The notes under the pieces are model-generated. The model saw only the letters and a list, made by a program, of their open reading frames with translations. It had not been told where the DNA came from and made no database searches. The position numbers and the translations under genes are program-made. A stretch of DNA of 64,000 nt from Aquibium oceanicum (GTDB lineage Bacteria > Pseudomonadota > Alphaproteobacteria > Rhizobiales > Rhizobiaceae): the NCBI RefSeq assembly GCF_001889605.1, contig NZ_CP018171.1, forward strand, positions 744,001 to 808,000, given 5' to 3'. How positions within the stretch are numbered: the first letter of the stretch is position 1; every line of letters begins with the position of its first letter. Positions 1 through 7,801 of this stretch are shown here, piece by piece.

Positions 1-246
1 CGCCTTGCGTTGGCAGCCGGCAGACAGAAGGCGCGTGGCGGGCGCGTGGATCGCGCAGGAAGCGGAACCGCGAGGTGCCCGCCAGGCGCCGATCGGCGAC
101 CGCGCTCGCTGCCCCCGCGGAGGACCCGGGAACGTTCGCGTCCGCTGCCTCGCATGACGGAAGTGTGAAAGACGGCTTGGCATCGGGGTCGAGATCGACT
201 AGATGAGCCGCGTCGTCCTTCCCGCTCCGGCGGTCGCGGCGCATGT
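1..246. other. Left edge without a recognisable gene
   Basis: GC-rich stretch before the tRNA gene. I see no convincing reading frame, repeat or RNA here. It may be the flank of a gene lying outside the window, or the promoter region of the tRNA. Confidence 0.4.
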
Positions 247-336
247 GGAGAGGTGGCCGAGTGGTTGAAGGCGCACGCCTGGAACGCGTGTATACGGGAA
301 ACCGTATCGAGGGTTCGAATCCCTCTCTCTCCGCCA
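247..336 (+). tRNA. tRNA-Ser (anticodon GGA), CCA encoded
   Basis: The acceptor stem GGAGAGG pairs with TCTCTCC, closed by a G-U pair. The anticodon loop CTGGAAC gives GGA (serine). A long variable arm (class II) and the T loop GGTTCGAATCC follow, and the gene ends in CCA. Length is 90 nt. tRNA-Ser 3' ends are frequent integration targets, and accessory genes (restriction-modification, recombinase, prophage) begin immediately to the right, so this may be the anchoring site of the island; that is inference. Confidence 0.96.
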
Positions 337-463
337 TTTCTAACCTGTCGAACGTTCTCTGCGCGCGGATGCGGGGCTGAAACGCCAAGGAACCGCGCGG
401 TTCGGGCGCAGACCTGTGGACTGTGACGTCGGCATACTCGGCTCCGAGCGTTCTCTCTCCGCC
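324..463 (+). repeat. 12-bp direct repeat of the tRNA-Ser 3' end
   Basis: TCTCTCTCCGCC at 324-335, the tRNA acceptor 3' strand, recurs exactly at 452-463 in the intergenic region. It could be a remnant of an attachment site left by an integration event. The repeat is short and of low complexity, so chance is possible. Confidence 0.3.
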
Positions 464-579
464 CTTTTTCTCTCGACCTCTGGACTGAACCGGCGCCAGT
501 ACGGAACCCTAAGTATAAGAAATCAAATCAGAAACGGCCGCTGACCTACCACCCGAATTGATATCCCCGTTGCCGGGCG

Positions 580-1494
580 TCAGTCTTCCGAGAAGAAATC
601 CTCGTCCAGGCGCTTGAACTCCAGCACACGGCTGGAACGCACCCCGACACCGTGTTCGACCATCAGCTCCGTCAGGCGGCGTCCGTCAATCAGGATCACA
701 CGCTGCGGAATGCGTGATGCGAACTCGACGGCCTGGGCGGAGAACGTCGAGGTCGTCACGAAGACGCCCTTTGACGCGCCGAGGCCGACCAGACTTCCGG
801 TGAATGCCTGGATCTCGGGCCGCCCGACCGCGCTTCCCGGGGCGTATCGTTTCGCTTGGACGTAGACGCGATCGAGACCGAGAACATCCTCGTTGATCAC
901 GCCGTCAACGCCCCCGTCGCCCGATTTGCCAAGTTGCTCGGACGCATTGCGATGAGAGCCCCCGTAGCCCATCGCCACCAGAAGTTCGACGATGACCTGT
1001 TCGAAGAAGCTCGGGCTGTTTTGAAGGATGCGGTCCAGCAGGTCTGCCCGAAGTGCAGCGTGGACAGCTTTGTATGCGGCTTCGACCACCTCCTCAGGCG
1101 TCGCGGACGGAGGCTCCACTTCGGCAGCCGCGGTGACCGCCTCGGAATCGTCCCCACCCCGGTAGAAGTCGCGAAACGCCGGGATCGCAAGCAGATACTT
1201 GGTATCGAGGCTGGCGGGCGGATTGGCCAGCACCTGCTGCCCAGCCGGAGTTATCGCAAAGCGTCCGCGCTTGGGGCTTTCCAGCAGTCCAGCCTTCGTC
1301 AGGTAGAACTTTGCCCAATGGATGCGATTGTGGAGAACGCGCTGTTTGCCGCTCGGAAGCATCTGCTCACGCTCTTCATCTGAGAGATCGAATTTCGTCG
1401 CAATCTCAGCTTCGGCCAGCGGCACGGAAGTTTCGGCCTTGGCAGCTACCTCCAGAACCGGGAGCATGAGGGATTGATAGTCGGGGATGGCCAT
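580..1494 (-). CDS. mrr: Mrr-family type IV restriction endonuclease
   Basis: The 304-aa protein has an N-terminal winged-helix (Mrr_N) region at about residues 1-95 and a C-terminal PD-(D/E)XK-like Mrr nuclease domain at about 150-290. Visible motifs are a Glu-bearing helix (E170), GDGGVDG at 192-198 and QAKR at 213-216, the usual Mrr catalytic signature. Mrr enzymes cut DNA carrying foreign methylation. The ATG (1494) overlaps the TAA of hsdR by one base, so this is the last gene of the hsd operon and should be co-translated with it. Pairing a type I modifier with a modification-dependent nuclease in one operon is worth noting, because the nuclease must tolerate self-methylation. Length is normal for the family. 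Confidence 0.93.
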   Translation of the reverse strand: MAIPDYQSLMLPVLEVAAKAETSVPLAEAEIATKFDLSDEEREQMLPSGKQRVLHNRIHWAKFYLTKAGLLESPKRGRFAITPAGQQVLANPPASLDTKYLLAIPAFRDFYRGGDDSEAVTAAAEVEPPSATPEEVVEAAYKAVHAALRADLLDRILQNSPSFFEQVIVELLVAMGYGGSHRNASEQLGKSGDGGVDGVINEDVLGLDRVYVQAKRYAPGSAVGRPEIQAFTGSLVGLGASKGVFVTTSTFSAQAVEFASRIPQRVILIDGRRLTELMVEHGVGVRSSRVLEFKRLDEDFFSED

Positions 1495-4400
1495 TATTCG
1501 ATCCCCTCGTCGGCGGTGCTCTTAGCTCCCGCTGGAAGTCGAAGCTTGCGATAGGCCTCCGAGGAGAGCCAGCCTGTCACGACCTTCTGGAATGACTTAT
1601 CGTTCATAAATCGGGCAAAGATCTCTTCATTCTGATCCATCCGCTCAACAAACAGAGCTTCCAGAAGATTCTTGAAGACCAACTCGAACTTGTCGCCGGG
1701 ATTGACTGCTGCCGCTTGACGCAGCGCATTGTCGGATATTGCCGCCTCAACAATTTGATCGAAGAATAACTGATCTGCCTGATTGAAGTCCGTGCCAAAC
1801 CGATCGTTGACGACATCAATCAAACGCGACAAGGGCACCGCTTCTTCGTGGAGAACGCCGCTTCCCACCTCGGATGGCCCGTCGAGACGATTGGCTTGGC
1901 CGTCGCTCAGGCTGATCGAGCCTTCGCTGATTTTCTGAAGACGATAGTATTCTAGCCGGACTTCGTCATCGAATTGGTAGGATGGGCCGCTATCGCGCCT
2001 GGGCAGCTTGGAAGCCAGGTGGCGAAGGAACACGTAGAGGCGTTCTAGATCGGAATCCTGATAGGGAATTATCTGGCTCAGGAATCCATAAAGGCTGCCA
2101 AACGCCAGCATCTTTCCGCGCCACAATTCCGCTTCGTCCGGAGCTGAGCTCTGCAGATCCTTGAAGCGAGCAACAGCTGGATCTAGAGCAGCGTTCATCA
2201 GTTGATGATCGGCTGAACTCTGGCGCTGTTTCGGCTTGAAATAGACTGAACAGAACTTTTCCACATCGACGGCTTCGTAGACGCCGTCTGCATCCAGCTC
2301 ACTCTTGATTTGATACATCCGCGCGGGGTCGACCTCATCGCCGATCTCCGCGCCCTCGAAGTAGGTCTTGAATGCTTCCCGGATTTCGTCTCGATCGTTG
2401 ACGAAATCCAGAACGAACGTGTCCTCCTTCAACGGGTGGATTCGATTGAGGCGCGAGAGTGTCTGGACTGCCTGAATGCCTGCCAGTCTTCGATCCACAT
2501 ACATTGTATGAAGGAGCGGCTGATCAAAGCCAGTCTGATACTTCTCGGCGACCAGAAGAACCTGATACTCCTGCGTGGCAAAAATTTCCGGGAGCTCCTT
2601 CTCACGCACCCCAAGGTTCATGCCCTCTTCGGTGTAAGTCACGTCTTCAAGCTTATCGTCCGTCACAACGCCAGAGAACGCGACCAATGACTTGATCGCG
2701 TATCCCTTTTCCTGAATGTAGCGGTCGAAACTCTGCTTATAGCGAACCGCCTCAAGGCGGGAGCCGGTTATCACCATGGCCTTCGCCCGGCCGCCAATCT
2801 TGTGCTGGGTGGCGGCATGAAAATGCTCGACCATTACCTCGGTCTTCTGCGCGATGTTGTGAGGATGAAGCTTCAGGAAACGTGCTAGCGCGCGCGCCGC
2901 CTTTTTCCGCTGCACGTTCGGATCGTCTTCGCTCGCCTTGAGTAGCCGGAAATAGGTGGCGTACGTGGTGTAGTGCTTAAGCACGTCGAGGATGAAGCCT
3001 TCCTCGATCGCCTGGCGCATCGTGTAGCGGTGCGCGGGCTTGCCGTCCTGGCCGCCGAACACCTTGAGCGTCTTGTGCTTGGGTGTGGCGGTGAACGCGA
3101 AGAAGCTGAGATTCGCCTGCCGGCCGCGTTTGGCCATCGAGCGATATAGCTCCTCCATGTCCGTCTCATCGTTCTCGGCCATGTACTTCGCGGCCTCTTC
3201 GCGCAGGCCCTGGCCACCGAGAACCTCCTTGAGATCGGTCGCCGTCTCGCCCCCTTGAGAGCTGTGGGCCTCATCGATAATGACCGCGCACCGCCTCGAT
3301 TTCAGCGTGGCGCTTTCCGCATCGTTTCGCTCCTCCGCCATCTTCGCAAGCTGGCGGGAGACAAACGGGAACTTCTGCAGCGTTGTGATGATAATCGGAA
3401 CGGCGCTCTGAAGGGCTTCGGCCAACTGGCGCGAGTCTTCATCGATCTTTTGCACGACCCCATGCTTGTGTTCAAACTGGTAGATCGTGTCCTGCAGCTG
3501 TTTGTCGAGCACCACGCGATCGGTGATCACGATGACGCTGTCGAATACCCTCTCGTTGTTCGCATCGTGGAGCGAGGCTAGTCGGTGCGTCAGCCAGCCT
3601 ATCGTGTTGCTCTTTCCGCTGCCGGCCGAATGCTCGATCAGGTAGTTGTTGCCGACACCATCCCGCCGTGCCTGATCGACAAGAACGCGAACCGCCTCCA
3701 GCTGATGGAAACGCGGGAAAATCAAGGTCTCCTTCTTGACCTTTCTTCCCTGATCGTCCCGCTTCTCGTCGATCTGCATATGGATAAATCGCGCAAGCAG
3801 ATCGAGCAGGCTGTCCCGCTGCAGCACCTCCTCCCAGAGATAAGCGGTGCGATAGCTCCGCCCCTTGGCGTCGGGTGGGTTGCCTGCGCCACCGTCGCAC
3901 CCGCGATTGAAAGGCAGAAAATGGGTCGCCGACCCGGCGAGCCGCGTTGTCATGAACACGGATTCCGTATCGACGGCGAAATGGACGAGCATTCGCCGCT
4001 TGAACTCGAAGATGGGTTCGCGCGGATCGCGGTCATTGCGATACTGGCGCAAGGCAGCTTCCACCGTCTGCCGCGTCATCGGATTTTTGAGTTCCAGGGA
4101 TGCCACTGGAATTCCATTGATGCTCAACACGACATCGAGCGACTTCTCGGAACCCTTGGAATAGTGCAGCTGCCTGGTGATCCCGACGCGGTTCGCCGCG
4201 TAACGCGCCTCAAGCTCGGGATTGAGCGCGTGGGCGGCCTTGAAGAAGGCTACTCGAAGGGTCTTGCCGTAGCATTTGAAGCCATGGCGCAGGGTGGCCA
4301 ATGAGCCGTTCGCATCCATCCACTTGGTAAGATCTGTGATGATCTGTGCCCCGGTCTTTGGGCCGTGCAGCGCTTCTAGCGCCTTCCACTCCTTGGGCTG

Positions 4401-4550
4401 TGTCTCGCGAATAAACTCCAGAACCGTTTCCGGGAAGATCGCCCTCTCGCGATCAAATCGGGCATCTAGCTCGCCGACGTAGCCGTTGGACAGCAAATGC
4501 GCTTCGATGACGGTCTCGAACGCACCTTCCGAATGCCTCGCGTGGTTCAC
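1494..4550 (-). CDS. hsdR: Type I restriction enzyme, R subunit (HsdR)
   Basis: The 1018-aa translocase/nuclease subunit of a type I restriction-modification complex. The N-terminal PD-(D/E)XK nuclease is visible as an Asp near residue 137 (LDVVL) and ELK near 152. Superfamily 2 helicase motifs follow: Walker A GSGKS at about 310 and DEAH at about 425, then motif III-like FAFTATP. The C-terminal part is helical and contacts HsdM. The start is GTG at 4550, overlapping the TGA of the upstream HNH gene (GTGA), so translation is coupled. In most type I loci hsdR adjoins hsdM or hsdS; here two Septu-type genes intervene. Confidence 0.96.
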   Translation of the reverse strand: MNHARHSEGAFETVIEAHLLSNGYVGELDARFDRERAIFPETVLEFIRETQPKEWKALEALHGPKTGAQIITDLTKWMDANGSLATLRHGFKCYGKTLRVAFFKAAHALNPELEARYAANRVGITRQLHYSKGSEKSLDVVLSINGIPVASLELKNPMTRQTVEAALRQYRNDRDPREPIFEFKRRMLVHFAVDTESVFMTTRLAGSATHFLPFNRGCDGGAGNPPDAKGRSYRTAYLWEEVLQRDSLLDLLARFIHMQIDEKRDDQGRKVKKETLIFPRFHQLEAVRVLVDQARRDGVGNNYLIEHSAGSGKSNTIGWLTHRLASLHDANNERVFDSVIVITDRVVLDKQLQDTIYQFEHKHGVVQKIDEDSRQLAEALQSAVPIIITTLQKFPFVSRQLAKMAEERNDAESATLKSRRCAVIIDEAHSSQGGETATDLKEVLGGQGLREEAAKYMAENDETDMEELYRSMAKRGRQANLSFFAFTATPKHKTLKVFGGQDGKPAHRYTMRQAIEEGFILDVLKHYTTYATYFRLLKASEDDPNVQRKKAARALARFLKLHPHNIAQKTEVMVEHFHAATQHKIGGRAKAMVITGSRLEAVRYKQSFDRYIQEKGYAIKSLVAFSGVVTDDKLEDVTYTEEGMNLGVREKELPEIFATQEYQVLLVAEKYQTGFDQPLLHTMYVDRRLAGIQAVQTLSRLNRIHPLKEDTFVLDFVNDRDEIREAFKTYFEGAEIGDEVDPARMYQIKSELDADGVYEAVDVEKFCSVYFKPKQRQSSADHQLMNAALDPAVARFKDLQSSAPDEAELWRGKMLAFGSLYGFLSQIIPYQDSDLERLYVFLRHLASKLPRRDSGPSYQFDDEVRLEYYRLQKISEGSISLSDGQANRLDGPSEVGSGVLHEEAVPLSRLIDVVNDRFGTDFNQADQLFFDQIVEAAISDNALRQAAAVNPGDKFELVFKNLLEALFVERMDQNEEIFARFMNDKSFQKVVTGWLSSEAYRKLRLPAGAKSTADEGIE

Positions 4551-5245
4551 GCCCGCCTCCTTCCGTCTCGAATTTTCTCGATGCGCTGAATCTGCCGTTC
4601 CAGCGCCTGCACCAAGACAAAAGAGAAGGGTTCAAGCGGTCCGGCCTGCTCTTCGGCTTGCTCCAGGGCGCGGAGGCGACGTCGCGCATTTCCCACGTCG
4701 ATTGAAGCTGGCCCCCTGCCACGGATCTGTAGCGTGGCATCGATTACTGCCTTGCGAAGTTGGACCAGTGAGGGGTCGTTGAGGCCCAACCGCTCTATGG
4801 TTTCACTTGCTGCTGCGTCGCCCGCCTGCGCCGGAGCGACCTGCCCCCGCAGGTTGAAGGTGAAACGGGCGCCGCATCCCCCCGATAGAGGCGATACGAA
4901 CAAGTATTCGTCAGGTATCGGCGGCCAGCTATCCTTCTTGTGCGCACCATAGGGCAGGCGTGGCGTATTCGGCGCGGGAACCCCCGCTACGAGATTCCTG
5001 TAATCAACGTCCTCGCCTGGCCCGCAATGGCATTGGGGGCGAAGGTGCTCGATATGGCAGGTGCTGCTTTCGATCCGGCGCCCCGTGTAGGCACAAAGCC
5101 CGCGCTGCTCGGCAACAAGAGCAGTTCGAATCTCGTCGCGGTGCGCCGCAGACAAAGAGGCATAGCAGTAGTTTGGAAGGGCACGGTTTGCAGCCTTCCA
5201 TGCCGTCATCACACCCGGCTCCGCGCCCTTATTGATCTGCCGCAT
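4547..5245 (-). CDS. ptuB: PtuB-like HNH endonuclease (Septu-type, TIGR02646 family)
   Basis: The 232-aa protein starts MRQINKG, typical of the TIGR02646/PtuB family; a TTG codon 6 nt upstream is a less likely start. The HNH core is visible: C51 in GLCAYTG, C63-H64-x-E66-H67 (CHIEHLRPQ), a DYRNLV motif with N84, and H102-K-K. In Septu defence, PtuB is the nuclease partner of the PtuA ATPase and degrades nucleic acid on phage infection. The start lies inside the end of the upstream ATPase gene (17 nt overlap) and the stop overlaps the hsdR GTG, so it is an integral cistron of the operon. The assignment rests on motif and gene pairing, not on a database search. Confidence 0.85.
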   Translation of the reverse strand: MRQINKGAEPGVMTAWKAANRALPNYCYASLSAAHRDEIRTALVAEQRGLCAYTGRRIESSTCHIEHLRPQCHCGPGEDVDYRNLVAGVPAPNTPRLPYGAHKKDSWPPIPDEYLFVSPLSGGCGARFTFNLRGQVAPAQAGDAAASETIERLGLNDPSLVQLRKAVIDATLQIRGRGPASIDVGNARRRLRALEQAEEQAGPLEPFSFVLVQALERQIQRIEKIRDGRRRA

Positions 5246-6506
5246 CGCCAAGCGCCTCGAGATTGTTGATTGTCGCCTCGAGGGCTACGACGGTCGGGTC
5301 ATCACCGTGGATCAGTTCTCTTAATCGCGCCAAACCAGCCCGGGCACTCTTCAGGTCGCCGTCATCGAGCGCGGTTTCGACATGGCTGATTGCCTCGCGC
5401 ACTGACTTGGCGCGCGAGGGGGTTCCCATGATCTGTTCAAGAATAGCGTTGGTATCGAGCCCGAAGGCCTGTCCGCATCGATTTGCGACGATGCGTTCGC
5501 CATCGGACTGTAGCAGTAGAATCCGTTCCGGTTGCGTTTCCCCGATGATCTGCGGTGAATGCGTGGTGGCGATGAACTGACAGTTGGGAAATGTACTGGT
5601 CACCAAGCTGCCGATTTGGCGCTGCCACTGCGGATGCATGTGCATGTCGAGCTCATCGATCAGCACGATGGCCGCCCCGTCCTTTACAGGATCGTCCAGG
5701 TCGGGGTTCGCCTGCGACAGCCTTCGCGCCAGATCGAGCACCAGGGCTAGCAAACCGCGTTCGCCGTCCGACAACTGGCGAACATCAAGTGTCAGCCCTT
5801 GCTTCTCGATCAAGAGGGTTGGGCGCCCTTCAACTTCAGCCCGCAGCCCATCGCACTCCGGCAGGAAGCTCTTGGCAGCGGCTCGCAGGGCGCCGAGGTG
5901 ATGACCGGCTCGTGGAAACTCCGCCGATATCGACTCCTGCGCGTGCATCCAGGACGCGAGTTCCGCCAGCCGGAGCGGACGTGCCACAAGGGCGTCGGCG
6001 AACGCCGCTGCCTGCCCACCGCTCGCTCTCCCGGACTTCGGCTGCTCGTCGGAAATCAGCGACCGACGCGTCGCAAAGTAAACCCCTATCGGTTGGCGCC
6101 GCGCGCTCTTCAGGGCCTTTGCGGCCTTTCCAGGGCCTGGGGTCAAGTTCTCGCGATCGGGTGTGGCCAGCGTCTGTTCCCGGACCACGCCCGGCTTGTG
6201 GCCAATGCTCTGTTCACGCTGCTTATGGATGAGGAGGTTCTGGGTCGTGCCATCGAACACCAGATGGAGGTCGACCGTGAGCGCAGAGCGGCCGACCCGA
6301 ATATCGTCGGTCGTGAAGGGCTCTGGGCGGGCCCTGCTGGCTGTGAACTTGGGAAGCGCCCGCGACAGGCCAATGCGCAGCGCCTCAAGAATGGTGGTCT
6401 TGCCGACACCATTGACGCCGACGAGCAACGTCAAGGCCGGATCGAACTCGAGTGCCGCCTGCTCGAAGGCGCGAAGACCGGCGACATCAAGGCGCGTGAT
6501 CTTCAT
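5229..6506 (-). CDS. ptuA: PtuA-like AAA/ABC-type ATPase (Septu-type)
   Basis: The 425-aa protein belongs to the SMC/Rad50-like ABC ATPases found in phage-defence operons. It has Walker A GVNGVGKTT at residues 30-38, an ABC signature-like LSDGERG near 243, Walker B IVLIDELDMHMHP near 278, and the switch histidine in ATTHSP near 312. The coiled-coil insertion is short. Next to an HNH gene this architecture is that of Septu (PtuA ATPase with PtuB nuclease). The ATG overlaps the hsdS stop (ATGA). OLD-type nucleases are an alternative, but no C-terminal TOPRIM domain is visible and an HNH partner is present. Confidence 0.87.
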   Translation of the reverse strand: MKITRLDVAGLRAFEQAALEFDPALTLLVGVNGVGKTTILEALRIGLSRALPKFTASRARPEPFTTDDIRVGRSALTVDLHLVFDGTTQNLLIHKQREQSIGHKPGVVREQTLATPDRENLTPGPGKAAKALKSARRQPIGVYFATRRSLISDEQPKSGRASGGQAAAFADALVARPLRLAELASWMHAQESISAEFPRAGHHLGALRAAAKSFLPECDGLRAEVEGRPTLLIEKQGLTLDVRQLSDGERGLLALVLDLARRLSQANPDLDDPVKDGAAIVLIDELDMHMHPQWQRQIGSLVTSTFPNCQFIATTHSPQIIGETQPERILLLQSDGERIVANRCGQAFGLDTNAILEQIMGTPSRAKSVREAISHVETALDDGDLKSARAGLARLRELIHGDDPTVVALEATINNLEALGDAADQ

Positions 6507-7801
6507 GCCGCCTCCGGAATATCGATTTCGCCGGTGACGGCCGCAGCAATAAGCGCTCCCCGGCGCTCCTTCAGCAGCGTGATGGAATGCTCGGTGGCGG
6601 CGCGAAGGCGGTCGATCTTGGCGGTTTCCGTCGAGATGTGGCGAACGATCTGCAGTTGTTCAGAAAGAGGGGGGTAAGGGAACCAAAGGGCAAGAAAGTT
6701 TTGCGAGTAAAGGCGGAGAAACCCTTGTGAACCGGTGCCGAGACCTGTCGACTCTGATCGAAATACAGCCTGCAACAGAGGTGTCTTGAACATCTCCACG
6801 TAATAGTTGGCCGAGATTTCTGGCGCAGGGAGGAACACTGCGTAATCTGGGCTGACAAGCCCATCTTGGGTCGTGATTGCAATCAATCCACTAGCAGCAC
6901 GCATACGATTAACAACCACCTGACCAACGGCGGTTTTTTTATAGCCCACTAACTCTTCCGGTCGGGTTAGCTTCTCGGACACTTCGTTATGTGGGACCAA
7001 TCCTCGCTCCATTCGGAGCGATAGCAACACTTCAGACCCGTCTATGCTGCGCTCGTCGCGCTCTTCAAAGAGCCATTTGCCACGTTTCACCTCCCAATGC
7101 GCGGGGATGTCGCCCAGCCAATTGATGCCGGAGGCGCGTAGCGGGGTAGATGGATCCAGCCCGCGCATGACCGCCTCAGCTATGACGGCACGCCGCTTCT
7201 CCGCAAGCAGATCGAGCAGCCGCTGCTTGGCCGCGATCAGTGTGTCGATGCCCGCGGTTTCGCGGTCGAGAAAATGAGCGATCGCCTGCTGAATGGATGT
7301 CGGCGGGACGGGCAGAGCCATTGAACCGATAGCATTTTTCGGAATGCCAAAGCGCGTAATACCGTTTGCGGCAAGCTCCAGTTGGATCCGCAAGTTCTTG
7401 GATTGCAAACAGCGGAGGAGAAAGGCCCCGGTGAGTTTCTCACGATGCGGGCGGATCATAGCCAAGTGATAGCCGCACACCAGGTCGCCCGCCGCCTCGG
7501 TCACCAAAGCCGGAATGGCGATGTCGTCCCAGGCCTCTGAATCCTTGGTGATAACCACATCATCAGCAAACAGGCGAAACTTCTCGATCTCGGCCTCGGA
7601 TGCTGTCCCCGCCATAAATTCCAGCCCGAGATGAATCGTCTCGTTGTTGTAGACGTCTGTGTAATTGCATAGGCGGACAGGAATTTCTTGATCAGACAAA
7701 ATCTTGTCGACATTGCTGACGGCATAATCTGCGACGGAACGAAGCGGTTGCACCGTCCAGTTCTTAGGAACTTTGGTACGCCAGGCATCAAGACCGCTCA
7801 T
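6503..7801 (-). CDS. hsdS: Type I restriction enzyme, specificity subunit (HsdS)
   Basis: The 432-aa DNA-recognition subunit has two target-recognition domains, each followed by a conserved helical spacer. The central spacer (IAHFLDRETAGIDTLI... LLAEKRRAVI) is around residues 155-210 and the distal copy (HISTETAKIDRL... LLKERRGALI) is near 375-425. The frame stays open well upstream, but that part overlaps hsdM and looks like shadow sequence; the ATG at 7801 overlaps the hsdM TGA (ATGA) and gives a normal N-terminus (MSGLDAWRTKV). The recognition-domain DNA appears less GC-rich by eye than its neighbours, as is usual for recombining hsdS genes. Confidence 0.95.
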   Translation of the reverse strand: MSGLDAWRTKVPKNWTVQPLRSVADYAVSNVDKILSDQEIPVRLCNYTDVYNNETIHLGLEFMAGTASEAEIEKFRLFADDVVITKDSEAWDDIAIPALVTEAAGDLVCGYHLAMIRPHREKLTGAFLLRCLQSKNLRIQLELAANGITRFGIPKNAIGSMALPVPPTSIQQAIAHFLDRETAGIDTLIAAKQRLLDLLAEKRRAVIAEAVMRGLDPSTPLRASGINWLGDIPAHWEVKRGKWLFEERDERSIDGSEVLLSLRMERGLVPHNEVSEKLTRPEELVGYKKTAVGQVVVNRMRAASGLIAITTQDGLVSPDYAVFLPAPEISANYYVEMFKTPLLQAVFRSESTGLGTGSQGFLRLYSQNFLALWFPYPPLSEQLQIVRHISTETAKIDRLRAATEHSITLLKERRGALIAAAVTGEIDIPEAA

